Origin: Methanococcoides methylutens MM1
GTDB taxonomy: Archaea; Halobacteriota; Methanosarcinia; Methanosarcinales; Methanosarcinaceae
DNA: 64,000 nt
NCBI RefSeq assembly: GCF_000970325.1
Contig: NZ_CP009518.1
Coordinates: 62,001-126,000 of the forward strand
Direction: 5' to 3'
A model generated the notes under the pieces. It did not search any database and was not told where the DNA came from. It saw nothing but the letters and a program-made list of their open reading frames with translations. The translations under genes and the position numbers were made by a program. Positions 1 through 7,958 of the stretch are shown one piece after another (positions within the stretch are counted from its first letter, which is position 1; the number at the start of each line of letters is the position of its first letter).

Positions 1-27
1 AAAATCTAATAAGTTTTTTTTGCATAC

Positions 28-57
28 CTGGTATGGGGATACTTTCCCCAATACCAG
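28..57. other. Strong hairpin near the left edge
   Basis: CTGGTAT (28-34) pairs with ATACCAG (51-57), and GGGGA continues the stem against TCCCC with one bulged A and a 5-base loop. It could end a transcript entering from the left, but no T tract follows it on either strand, so its role is open. The rest of bases 58-331 is A+T-rich, holds a second inverted repeat and the hisH promoter region, and shows no convincing gene. Confidence 0.45.
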
Positions 58-152
58 TCGTATATAACCTTTTACCAAACGCTTTTAATAGTATATTGAC
101 GTAGTTTAATTTGCATTTTATTATAAAGTGGCATAACGGAGGTTTGCAAAGT

Positions 153-189
153 CATAATAGTTGCTGGGCAAATTTAGACTACTATTATG
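153..189. repeat. Inverted repeat upstream of hisH
   Basis: CATAATAGT (153-161) and ACTATTATG (181-189) are perfect 9-base inverted arms separated by 19 bases, in the gene-free stretch before hisH. The spacing of about two helical turns suits either an operator or an RNA stem. An A+T-rich stretch suitable for a TATA box lies downstream at about 200-220. No function can be assigned. Confidence 0.4.
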
Positions 190-331
190 ATTTTAGCCTT
201 CAATATAGTATTTTTGTAATATTTCTTCTTGAATTAACTGTGTTATTGTCATTTTGGCATGAAATTCAGGCTTGTATCCTACCCTCTATCATCGCGTTAG
301 ATTGATGTACCAAAACTGTACTGTACTCCCC

Positions 332-940
332 ATGAAAAAGATAGTGATAATTGACTATGGGCTTGGCAACCTCCGTAGTGTCCAGAAAGGGCTGGAACAC
401 GCAGGTGCGGAAGTGACCATCTCAAAGGACCCTGCTGACCTTGAAAGTGCGGACGGTGTTATCCTTCCGGGTGTGGGTGCCTTTTCCGATGCAATGAAGA
501 ACATTGTTCCTTTCCTTGATTCAATACACTGTTACGTGGAGTCCGGAAAACCTGTACTTGGCATTTGCCTTGGGCAGCAGATGCTCATGAGCCATTCAGT
601 AGAAGGCGGGTTCACAGACGGGCTTGACCTGGTTCCCGGCAAGGTTGAACGCTTCCCGCACAGCGAGCTGAAGGTTCCGCACATGGGCTGGAACAGGCTT
701 ACCATCGAGCAGGACCATCCGTTCTATAAGGATATAGAAGATGGTGCGTTCGTTTATTTCGTACATTCATATTATGTGGATACTGACGATTCACACACCC
801 TTGCTTCATGTGACTATGGTGTGAAGTTCGCAGCATCGGTTGTCAACTCACAGGGCAACGTCATCGGAACACAGTTCCATCCTGAAAAAAGTGGTGATAT
901 CGGCCTGAAGATGCTCAAGAACTTTGTCGATATGTGCTGA
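332..940 (+). CDS. hisH: Imidazole glycerol phosphate synthase, glutaminase subunit HisH
   Basis: This class I glutamine amidotransferase supplies ammonia to HisF in histidine biosynthesis, in the step that makes imidazole glycerol phosphate and AICAR. The start is the ATG opening MKKIVIIDYGLGNLRSV, the usual HisH N-terminus; the open frame reaches back to 272 but that part is not family-like. The nucleophile Cys lies in GICLGQQ, the oxyanion region in GVGAFSDAM, and the catalytic His/Glu in FHPEKSG near the end. Length, about 202 residues, is normal. Its partner hisF is at 40842, far away. An AIR-synthase-like gene starts 17 bases after the stop and is probably co-transcribed. Confidence 0.95.
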   Translation: MKKIVIIDYGLGNLRSVQKGLEHAGAEVTISKDPADLESADGVILPGVGAFSDAMKNIVPFLDSIHCYVESGKPVLGICLGQQMLMSHSVEGGFTDGLDLVPGKVERFPHSELKVPHMGWNRLTIEQDHPFYKDIEDGAFVYFVHSYYVDTDDSHTLASCDYGVKFAASVVNSQGNVIGTQFHPEKSGDIGLKMLKNFVDMC

Positions 941-956
941 TACCCGGAGTGATCTA

Positions 957-2279
957 ATGGATATAGAAGGCTATGCAAGAAAAGGACTTCAGAGGAATGA
1001 TCCTGAACTTGAGGACAAACTGACAGAACGCATACTTGAGATAAAGAACACAACACCCAAACATGCTCGTTCCCTTGCAAAAGCAGCTATTGTAGAGGCA
1101 AAGGCAACACTCAATGTCGAAGGCGACGTGCTCAAGTCCACTGTCTCCGGTGTGACCATGGGCGAGTTCGGTGTGGGTTCCCGCGGACTGGGTGACTTCT
1201 ATGCACATGAGAAGATCGCAGAGGTCATCGGTAAGACAACAGCAGCTGTCGACACATCCCATCTTGACGATTCGGGTGCTATTGTGAACGAGAGCGGGGA
1301 TGGCTACATAATCATAACCATTGATGGGATCCATTCCCGTCTTAGCGATTTTCCTTTCCTTGCAGGTTTTCACGTAGCCCGTGCATCCCTGCGTGATGTG
1401 TACGTGATGGGCTCCCGTCCTGTGGCCCTTCTTTCTGATATCCATGTTGCCGATGATGGTGATGTTGCAAAGATCTTCGACCACATCGCAGGAATTACCA
1501 CTGTATCCGAGCTCACAGGAATCCCTCTTGTCACAGGCAGCACCCTGCGTATCGGTGGCGATATGGACATCGGAGAACGCATGACCGGTGGTGTCGGAGC
1601 GGTTGGTACAGCCACAGACCTTACAGCCCGTGTGCAGACGCAGGTTGGAGATGTCATCCTTATGAGCGAGGGTGCAGGCGGCGGCACTGTTTCCACTGCA
1701 GCTCTCTACTACGAGATGCACGATGTGGTGGATGAGACCATCAACATCAAGTTCCTCGAAGCATGCGAGGCCCTGATCGCATCCGGCCTGACAAAGCATG
1801 TTCATGCAATGACCGATGTGACCAACGGTGGTATTCGCGGCGATGCAAAGGAGATCTCAAGGACAGCAGGTGTCAAGCTCGTTTTCGATGAGGCAAAGAT
1901 GCGTCCGCTTGTCAACCTGAAGGTCCTGGATATGCTGGAAAAGCTGGAGATCGACTACCTGGGCGTATCACTTGACGCATTGCTGGTCATCGCTCCAAGA
2001 GAATATGCAGACGATATCATGAAGACCGTCAGGGATGCAGGCGTTGAGATCGATATAATCGGAGAGGTTGTCGAAGGCACCGGTGCAGAGATCATGATCG
2101 ACGGCAAGATGTGTGATTTCACCCCGCGCTTCAGGGAATCGGCTTACACTCCTATCAAGAAGATGATCGGGGATGAGGAGCCAAGGGACTTCGATGAGAT
2201 GAAGCTCGCCATCGATAAAGCTGCAAATGAAGCGATCGATAAGAAAAGAAAAGTTATAGAAATGATAAAAGGGAAGTGA
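957..2279 (+). CDS. AIR synthase-related protein (PurM/HypE/SelD superfamily)
   Basis: A 440-residue member of the PurM-like ATP-binding superfamily, which includes PurM, HypE, SelD and several methanogen-specific proteins. The ATG at 957 follows a GGAGTG ribosome site. The N-terminal half carries the superfamily pattern, with an Asp/Asn-rich region (DTSHLDDSGAIV, then TIDGIH) and repeated Gly-rich segments. The C-terminal half has DVILMSEGAGGGTVSTAA and the MTDVTNGGIRGDA motif typical of the AIR synthase C-terminal domain. The substrate cannot be named from sequence. It probably shares a transcript with hisH, but no histidine step requires such an enzyme. A hydrogenase- or methanogenesis-marker-related role is one possibility. 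Confidence 0.75.
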   Translation: MDIEGYARKGLQRNDPELEDKLTERILEIKNTTPKHARSLAKAAIVEAKATLNVEGDVLKSTVSGVTMGEFGVGSRGLGDFYAHEKIAEVIGKTTAAVDTSHLDDSGAIVNESGDGYIIITIDGIHSRLSDFPFLAGFHVARASLRDVYVMGSRPVALLSDIHVADDGDVAKIFDHIAGITTVSELTGIPLVTGSTLRIGGDMDIGERMTGGVGAVGTATDLTARVQTQVGDVILMSEGAGGGTVSTAALYYEMHDVVDETINIKFLEACEALIASGLTKHVHAMTDVTNGGIRGDAKEISRTAGVKLVFDEAKMRPLVNLKVLDMLEKLEIDYLGVSLDALLVIAPREYADDIMKTVRDAGVEIDIIGEVVEGTGAEIMIDGKMCDFTPRFRESAYTPIKKMIGDEEPRDFDEMKLAIDKAANEAIDKKRKVIEMIKGK

Positions 2280-2292
2280 AATTTCACCTCCC
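2271..2292. terminator. Palindrome between convergent genes
   Basis: GTGAAATTTCAC forms the centre and GGGA/TCCC the outer arms, with one A/C mismatch. It overlaps the stop of the AIR-synthase-like gene and precedes the 3' end of the convergent nfeD. A T-rich stretch follows on the plus strand, so a bidirectional terminator is plausible. Confidence 0.4.
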
Positions 2293-2322
2293 TCAACCAA
2301 ATATCTTCTTTTTGCCTTTAGG

Positions 2323-3627
2323 TCATTCTTCCTCTTTTTTCACAAAGAGGAGCGGTCCTTTTTTGTCGGTGATCAATACACTGTCACCTTCTTCAAGGTC
2401 GTCTTCTGATCTTGCTTTCCAGTATTCTCCCCTGTATCTTACAAATCCTTCCGAACCGGCATCTATCTTATCGATAGCTTCCGCAAGGTCGCCTGTGGGC
2501 TCTTCGCCGATGACAGGCTTGCGATGCCTGACCTCAAGCACTTTGTAGAATACGAACACGAACAGCAGTCCCATCACTATTGTAGGCGTGACTATGGCAA
2601 TGATCATTGTCTGCTGAACGTCTGCAGGTGTGTACCAGCGCGGGAAGTCCATTGGAACCAGGAAGATACTTCCCACTATCAGGCAGACAAATCCGGCTAT
2701 TCCGAATATACCAACTCCCGGCGCCTGCAGTTCGAGAACGAACAGTACCACCCCCAAGAGTATCAGGAATATTGCTGCGATATTCACATCAAAGCCCATT
2801 CCCACAAGTCCCAGTGAGATAGATACCACACCAAAGATCTCAGCACCTGCTCCCGGGTTCGAGATACCGATGACAATGCCGTATATTCCCAGCATTATGA
2901 GCAGTGATGAGATTATGGGGTCTGAGATTATATCCATAAAGCTCAGCCTGAGGTTCGGGGCATAAGTATCAATGGTAGCACCGCTGGTGCTTAGTTCTCT
3001 GTCCTTTATGGTCTGGCCGTCTACCTGCTCGAGGAGGTCTTCAACATCTGTGGCCACATATTCGATCACTCCTGCTTCAAGTGCTTCCTCGGCATTGAGG
3101 TTCAGGTTCTCGGTGATGAACTTCTCAGCAGCGGTCTCATTACGCCCGTGCTGGTTCGCCTTCTCCTTTGCAAGTGCCACAAGGGCGTTCACGATCTTGT
3201 CATCCTCAACAGGCTCGACACCTCCTGTGGAAACTGTGACCGGCTGGGCAGAACCAATAACGGTAAAAGGTGCCATTGCAGCAACATCGGTTCCAAGTAG
3301 GATCAGTGTTCCTGCTGACCAGGCTTTTGTACCGCCGGGGTAGACATACCCTATCACCGGGACCTCTGACTGATCTATGGCCTCAATGATCCTGAGGGTT
3401 TCATCGACTCCTCCTCCAGGTGTGTTGAGGGTTATGACAAGGGCTTCATACTCTTCCTGCTGTGCTATCAGAAGTGCATCGACCACAATGTCATCGGAGA
3501 CAGGCGTGATAGCATCATCCAGCTCCAGTACCAGGACCTTGTCTTCTGCAGAAGCACAGGCAGGGCTCAGGAGTAATACCAATGCCAAAAAAAGAAAAGG
3601 AATAAGAGGTGATGTTCTTTTCAACAT
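2323..3627 (-). CDS. NfeD / stomatin-operon-partner membrane serine protease
   Basis: A 434-residue long-form NfeD protein. A signal peptide or TM segment (residues 5-26) is followed by a ClpP/SppA-like periplasmic domain, about 30-225. Its likely Ser/Lys dyad is Ser104 in AWSAGTLIL and Lys144 in EDDKIV, close to the Ser97/Lys138 spacing known for the Pyrococcus homologue PH1510. Four or so TM helices follow, then a C-terminal OB-like NfeD domain (SEGFVRYRGEYWKARSE). It lies 20 bases downstream of a slipin gene on the same strand, the classic slipin/STOPP operon. In that family the protease cleaves the stomatin partner; cleavage here is inferred. Confidence 0.9.
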   Translation of the reverse strand: MLKRTSPLIPFLFLALVLLLSPACASAEDKVLVLELDDAITPVSDDIVVDALLIAQQEEYEALVITLNTPGGGVDETLRIIEAIDQSEVPVIGYVYPGGTKAWSAGTLILLGTDVAAMAPFTVIGSAQPVTVSTGGVEPVEDDKIVNALVALAKEKANQHGRNETAAEKFITENLNLNAEEALEAGVIEYVATDVEDLLEQVDGQTIKDRELSTSGATIDTYAPNLRLSFMDIISDPIISSLLIMLGIYGIVIGISNPGAGAEIFGVVSISLGLVGMGFDVNIAAIFLILLGVVLFVLELQAPGVGIFGIAGFVCLIVGSIFLVPMDFPRWYTPADVQQTMIIAIVTPTIVMGLLFVFVFYKVLEVRHRKPVIGEEPTGDLAEAIDKIDAGSEGFVRYRGEYWKARSEDDLEEGDSVLITDKKGPLLFVKKEEE

Positions 3628-3647
3628 TTGATCACCTTCTTAAGGGT

Positions 3648-4406
3648 TTATTTCTTTGAGACCGCTGAGGTCATTGCAACGATATCTCCGGTATCCGTTG
3701 AATTTGTAACCACGATGAGGTTCTTTTCACGTGCAACCTCGGCAATGGTCTGCAGTTCCCTGAGCTTAAGGGATGCAGGTACATCCTGATAGAGCTGTGC
3801 AGCATCCTTCATCTTCTGTGCAGCCAGGAACTCACCTTCGGAGAGGATTATACGTGCACGCTTTTCCCTTTCTGCCTCTGCCTGCTTTGCAATTGCACGA
3901 AGCATGGTATCATCAATGCTGACATCCCTGAGAGTGACTCCTGTGACCTTGATACCCCATGGGTCTGTGGAAACATCGAGCAACTCCTGGATATCCTTGT
4001 TGATCGTCTCACGCTCGGAAAGGAGCTCATCAAGTTCTATCTGTCCGATAACATCCCTGAGGGTTGTCTGGGAAAGCATGGCAGTTGCGAACTTGAAGTT
4101 CTCGACCTCTGTGATCGCAGCATCCGGTTTGAGGACCTTGTAGTAGACAACGGCATCGACAGCTACAGTAACGTTATCCTTCGTGATAACTGCCTGTTTC
4201 GGGACGTCGATAGTTACAACTCGCAGATCGACCTTCATCACTGTATCGATGATAGGGATAATAAGGAAAAGTCCGGGTCCTTTAACTCCGCTAAGTCGTC
4301 CCAATCTGAAAATAACGACTCTTTCGTACTCTTTTACCATCTTGAGTGCCTGGGTCAAGATGATAACTCCAATAACAATTATAGGTATTATGTATTCTTC
4401 TATCAT
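3648..4406 (-). CDS. Slipin (stomatin/prohibitin SPFH-domain protein)
   Basis: A 252-residue membrane-anchored SPFH protein. An N-terminal hydrophobic segment (IIPIIVIGVIILTQAL) is followed by VKEYERVVIFRLGRLSGVKGPGLFLIIPI, the hallmark start of the SPFH domain, and by a Glu/Lys/Ala-rich coiled region (AIAKQAEAEREKRARIILSEGE). The ATG at 4406 is chosen over the codon at 4421 because GGGGAGGT sits just upstream of it. It forms an operon with nfeD. Such proteins oligomerise on the inner membrane face and scaffold or regulate the partner protease. It is divergently transcribed from the RecJ-like gene. Confidence 0.92.
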   Translation of the reverse strand: MIEEYIIPIIVIGVIILTQALKMVKEYERVVIFRLGRLSGVKGPGLFLIIPIIDTVMKVDLRVVTIDVPKQAVITKDNVTVAVDAVVYYKVLKPDAAITEVENFKFATAMLSQTTLRDVIGQIELDELLSERETINKDIQELLDVSTDPWGIKVTGVTLRDVSIDDTMLRAIAKQAEAEREKRARIILSEGEFLAAQKMKDAAQLYQDVPASLKLRELQTIAEVAREKNLIVVTNSTDTGDIVAMTSAVSKK

Positions 4407-4452
4407 GGTAACCTCCCCCAATTTATATGGAAGAAGTTATCATAAAAAACTA

Positions 4453-4480
4453 TTGCTTGTGGCAATCTTCGTACAAGCAA
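4453..4480. promoter_or_regulatory. Inverted repeat in divergent promoter region
   Basis: TTGCTTGT (4453-4460) and ACAAGCAA (4473-4480) are perfect inverted 8-base arms with a 12-base spacer, between the divergent slipin and RecJ-like starts. The position and dyad symmetry suit an operator; nothing shows which protein would bind. Confidence 0.4.
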
Positions 4481-4518
4481 AGACATAAATCTAACATAGA
4501 CAATTAAGACTTGATACA

Positions 4519-6642
4519 ATGAGAGAAGAGTGCACTGAATGTGGAGGCAAGGGATATGAAGTTATCTCCACTGAAAAATGTTCCGAATGCAAAGGTACAG
4601 GAAAATCAAAGTCTGTCAACCTTATGAGCCTTTCACAAAAGGACGTGGGAAGCTTTTTGAAAGATGGTTCCGTTTGTCCGAAATGCGGTGGAAGCGGGGA
4701 AGTTGAAGTAAGAAGATCATGTGAGAAGTGCAACGGTACCGGTGCCTTCTATAAATGTGATGTATGCGGCAAACCCATCGACGGTCCGATCAACGGCAAA
4801 GAGGCCTGCAGTACATGTGGTAAGGTAGATATCGTGCATGTGCTGGATGATTCCTGTAACCAGGATGAGCTTGAGGTCGGTAAGTTGTATCAGGCCAAAG
4901 TTAACAACATTGCGAATTTTGGTGTTTTCGTAGATATGAACTCCAACCTTCGCGGACTCATACATTCAAGTAATCTCAGTACTCCTCTTGAACCGGGAGA
5001 TCAGGTTGTCGTCGAGGTCAAGGAAGTACGTCGTGATGGAAAGATGGACCTGATCCCAAGGCATGTAAAGGAGTTCAACATAGTTGAAGTGGAAAAATCC
5101 ATTCCTATTAGGAAGTCCACAGAGCTCGATAAGTTCATTGGTAAACTTATTAAGGTCGAGGGTGAGGTCATACAGGTCAAGCAGACCGGTGGGCCTACCA
5201 TATTTACAATATCAGATGAGGAAGGTCTAATCTCATGTGCTGCATTTGAGCGTGCAGGAGAACGTGCCTATCCGGAGATCGATGCTGACATGATAGTAAC
5301 CGCCACAGGCGAAGTGACAGCACGTGCTGACAGGCTTCAGGTGGAGGTCAAGAGCATGAAACGTCTCTCCGGGGCAAAGGAAGCAGCCGTCAAGAAGCGG
5401 ATCGACGAGATCCTTGACAAAAGGGCTGAACCTGCAGAGATCGAATTCCTGGTAGAGAGCGAGATCCTTGAAAAGCTCAGGCCTGCAATGCGTCAGGTGG
5501 CCAGGGAGATCAGAAAGGCCATTATGAAGTCAAAGCCGATCCTTCTCCGTCATCATGCCGATGCGGACGGAATGACTGCAGCAGTTGCCATTGAGAGGGC
5601 TATTCTCCCGATGATAACAGAGATCAACGGCGCTGATGCAGAATATCATTATTACAAGCGTGCACCATCCAAAGCACCATTCTATGAGATGCCAGATGTC
5701 ACAAAGGATATTTCCTATGCACTTGAGGATGCTGCCAGGCACGGACAGAAATTGCCACTGGTGGTCATGGTGGACAATGGTTCCACGGAAGAGGATGTTC
5801 CGTCCATGAGACAGGCCCAGGTCTATGGTATAGACATGGTAGTTGTGGACCACCATCATCCGGACGAGATCGTTGACCAGTACCTGCTGGGCCATGTGAA
5901 CCCTGCACACGTTGGCGGGGATTTCGGAATGACCGCAGGTATGCTTGCAACCGAAGTTGCACGTATGATCAATCCTGATGTGACGGAAGAGATCAAGCAC
6001 CTTCCTGCAATTGCTGCAGTTGGTGACCGCTCCGAGGCAGAAGAGGCAGAGGTCTACAAACAGATGGTCTCTGATAAATATTCACTCCAGGACCTCAAGG
6101 ACATTGCCCTTGCTCTTGACTTCGAGGCATACTGGCTTAAGTTCAGTAGTGGCAAAGGCATTGTTGATGACATCATGGACCTTGGGGATAAGTCAAGACA
6201 TAAGAAGATCGTGAAACTGCTGTGCGAGCAGGCAAATTCAATGATCGATGAGCAGTTGACCGCATGCATGCCGAATGTAAAATCTCAGGATCTGCCAAAC
6301 GGCGCTGTCCTGAATGTGCTGGATGTTGAGAACTTTGCACACAAGTTCACGTTCCCTGCACCTGGCAAGACCTCTGGCGAGGTACATGACCGCATGTGCC
6401 AGAAGCTTGAAGGCAAACCTGTGGTAACCATTGGCTACGGACCCGACTTCGCTGTTATCCGTTCAAAGGGCGTTCTTATGAACATCCCGCAGATGGTTCG
6501 CGAACTTCATGAGGAGATCGTAGGTGGCGGTGTGAACGGTGGTGGACACCTTGTGGTGGGAAGCATCAAGTTCGTAGAAGGAAAACGTACTGACGTCCTC
6601 TCCAAACTGGTGGAGAAGGTCGGTTCTGTGGGAGTGGAGTAA
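4519..6642 (+). CDS. RecJ-like DHH phosphoesterase with DnaJ zinc finger, S1 and OB domains
   Basis: A 707-residue protein of the archaeal COG1107 type. Domains in order: DnaJ-type zinc repeats (CxxCxGxG copies at about residues 4-100); an S1 RNA-binding domain, about 118-185 (KVNNIANFGVFVDM); an OB-fold, about 205-275 (KLIKVEGEVIQVKQTG); a DHH phosphoesterase domain from about 335 (LLRHHADADGMTAA, VMVDNGSTEED, VVDHHHPDE); and a DHHA1-like C-terminus with GGGVNGGGHLVVG. The DHH metal ligands appear intact, so 5'-directed nuclease activity on single-stranded DNA or RNA is likely, though the substrate is unproven. The gene is monocistronic, between a divergent and a convergent neighbour. Confidence 0.9.
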   Translation: MREECTECGGKGYEVISTEKCSECKGTGKSKSVNLMSLSQKDVGSFLKDGSVCPKCGGSGEVEVRRSCEKCNGTGAFYKCDVCGKPIDGPINGKEACSTCGKVDIVHVLDDSCNQDELEVGKLYQAKVNNIANFGVFVDMNSNLRGLIHSSNLSTPLEPGDQVVVEVKEVRRDGKMDLIPRHVKEFNIVEVEKSIPIRKSTELDKFIGKLIKVEGEVIQVKQTGGPTIFTISDEEGLISCAAFERAGERAYPEIDADMIVTATGEVTARADRLQVEVKSMKRLSGAKEAAVKKRIDEILDKRAEPAEIEFLVESEILEKLRPAMRQVAREIRKAIMKSKPILLRHHADADGMTAAVAIERAILPMITEINGADAEYHYYKRAPSKAPFYEMPDVTKDISYALEDAARHGQKLPLVVMVDNGSTEEDVPSMRQAQVYGIDMVVVDHHHPDEIVDQYLLGHVNPAHVGGDFGMTAGMLATEVARMINPDVTEEIKHLPAIAAVGDRSEAEEAEVYKQMVSDKYSLQDLKDIALALDFEAYWLKFSSGKGIVDDIMDLGDKSRHKKIVKLLCEQANSMIDEQLTACMPNVKSQDLPNGAVLNVLDVENFAHKFTFPAPGKTSGEVHDRMCQKLEGKPVVTIGYGPDFAVIRSKGVLMNIPQMVRELHEEIVGGGVNGGGHLVVGSIKFVEGKRTDVLSKLVEKVGSVGVE

Positions 6643-6703
6643 GTCCTCTCCCGATCAGCTATTTTTAAAATAACTCTAAAATAGAAAAGTGATTTTAAGA
6701 CTT

Positions 6704-6723
6704 AAAAGGGGATCTCCCCTTTT
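6704..6723. terminator. Bidirectional terminator hairpin
   Basis: AAAAGGGGA TC TCCCCTTTT is a nearly loop-free palindrome with A and T tracts at its ends, between the convergent RecJ-like gene and gfcR. It overlaps the last codon of gfcR. It can act as a terminator on both strands. Confidence 0.6.
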
Positions 6724-7333
6724 AGTCCACGCGTGTGATGCGTACCAGTGAGCTCAGTGGTACATTTGCAATGGAATCTGAGTTCATCTTGTCAAGAATT
6801 ACGGCGATTGCAACAGGATTTGCATTTACATCACGGAGCTGTTCAACCACATCTGTGATGGTGGCACCTGATGAGACCACATCATCCACTATGATGCAGT
6901 TCTTTTCCCTTACATCAGCAAAGTTCCTGCTGAAGATACCTCTCTGTCGGCTCTTCTCTTTCTTGTCATCATAGTCGTGGAAAATAGCAAAATCAAGGTC
7001 AAGCTCTTCTGCCATTATTGTAGCTATAGGTATTCCGCTAAGTCCGATACCTATCACTACTTCAGCTGTCTCATCTGTAGTTTCCAATGACTCTGCGACC
7101 ATATCACAGAGTGCCTGTGATACGCACTTGAGCCTGAAAGAATTCTGTCCGATACTGCTCCAGTTAACGGATATGTCCTTTGGTGCAGGTGGAACGACGT
7201 CCTTCTTTGAACGTGTCAAAAGCCATGTTACGGTTTCCCGGGATACGTTGAGCTCGTTTGCTATCTGACCTGTGACAAAACCGTTAGCCTGCAGTTCAAC
7301 TGCTTTCTGGATCATTTCTTCTATATTATTCAT
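6722..7333 (-). CDS. gfcR: GfcR-type transcriptional regulator (HTH plus PyrE-like PRTase domain)
   Basis: A 203-residue archaeal orotate phosphoribosyltransferase-like protein. A helix-turn-helix (about 1-45, [20 protein letters not shown]) precedes a type I PRTase fold. The PRPP loop is clear ([19 protein letters not shown]). The haloarchaeal relative GfcR is a DNA-binding sugar-metabolism regulator, and the HTH here argues for regulation rather than pyrimidine synthesis. Targets in methanogens are not evident. The gene heads a leftward group (gfcR, nob1, kaiC-like all on the minus strand), with gaps of about 70 bases suggesting separate promoters. Confidence 0.85.
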   Translation of the reverse strand: MNNIEEMIQKAVELQANGFVTGQIANELNVSRETVTWLLTRSKKDVVPPAPKDISVNWSSIGQNSFRLKCVSQALCDMVAESLETTDETAEVVIGIGLSGIPIATIMAEELDLDFAIFHDYDDKKEKSRQRGIFSRNFADVREKNCIIVDDVVSSGATITDVVEQLRDVNANPVAIAVILDKMNSDSIANVPLSSLVRITRVD

Positions 7334-7407
7334 ATTATCCCAGCTTAAATATCAATTAAAAATATTCTTTACTCTTTCTTTCAAGTTGTTATAGGTCATA
7401 TCTACGG

Positions 7408-7887
7408 TTATAGTTTTCTTCTCCTGACCTTCTTCAGTGGTGATCCGCAAACAGGGCATTCGTCTCCTTTATCGAACTTACGTCGGCATGCAGTGCACTT
7501 CTTTCCCCATACAAGCACGTCCTTTATCTTTTTCTGTGCAATGGGCTGAAATTTAATGCCAAGGACAGAAGCGACGTTCTGGACGGCATAATCATCGGTG
7601 AGCAGGATCGAGTCATCCTTGTATTCGTATGCCTTTGCCAGGATATCGATATCCGTATCCGAAAGCTCCTCAACATCCCTCGTCTCTTTGGAAAGTGAAA
7701 CTACCTTTTTCCTGATGTCGGGATCGGGCTGCTCAACCCGCGTTCCCGTTTCGCAGGCGATCTCAAAACGCATGGCAGCTTCCTGGCTTTTCATCTCATT
7801 CCTGACAGCAGGTACTGTTATGAACTGAGAAGTGTCGCCGTCGTAGCCATAAATAAAAACTGCAGAGTCTGTAATATAGAATGTCAT
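7408..7887 (-). CDS. nob1: rRNA maturation endonuclease Nob1
   Basis: A 159-residue PIN-domain endonuclease with a C-terminal zinc ribbon, the form known to trim the 3' end of 16S rRNA in archaea. The N-terminus MTFYITDSAVFIYG carries the first acidic metal ligand, and DIDILAKAYE and ILLTDDYAVQNVA carry later ones. The zinc ribbon CTACRRKFDKGDECPVCG is followed by a basic tail (LKKVRRRKL) suited to RNA. Length and layout match archaeal Nob1. No strong Shine-Dalgarno precedes the ATG, so the transcript may have a very short leader. Confidence 0.93.
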   Translation of the reverse strand: MTFYITDSAVFIYGYDGDTSQFITVPAVRNEMKSQEAAMRFEIACETGTRVEQPDPDIRKKVVSLSKETRDVEELSDTDIDILAKAYEYKDDSILLTDDYAVQNVASVLGIKFQPIAQKKIKDVLVWGKKCTACRRKFDKGDECPVCGSPLKKVRRRKL

Positions 7888-7958
7888 ATTTTTTTAGTCC
7901 GGGCCTGTGTTCATATTTTGATATGTTTCATCAGGCTTATAACTATCCATCCTCCTGT

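Noticed and set aside
954-1805. 283-residue open frame antisense to the AIR-synthase-like gene
   Set aside because: It is Cys/His-rich low-order sequence without a family motif or ribosome site, and mirrors a well-supported gene on the other strand.
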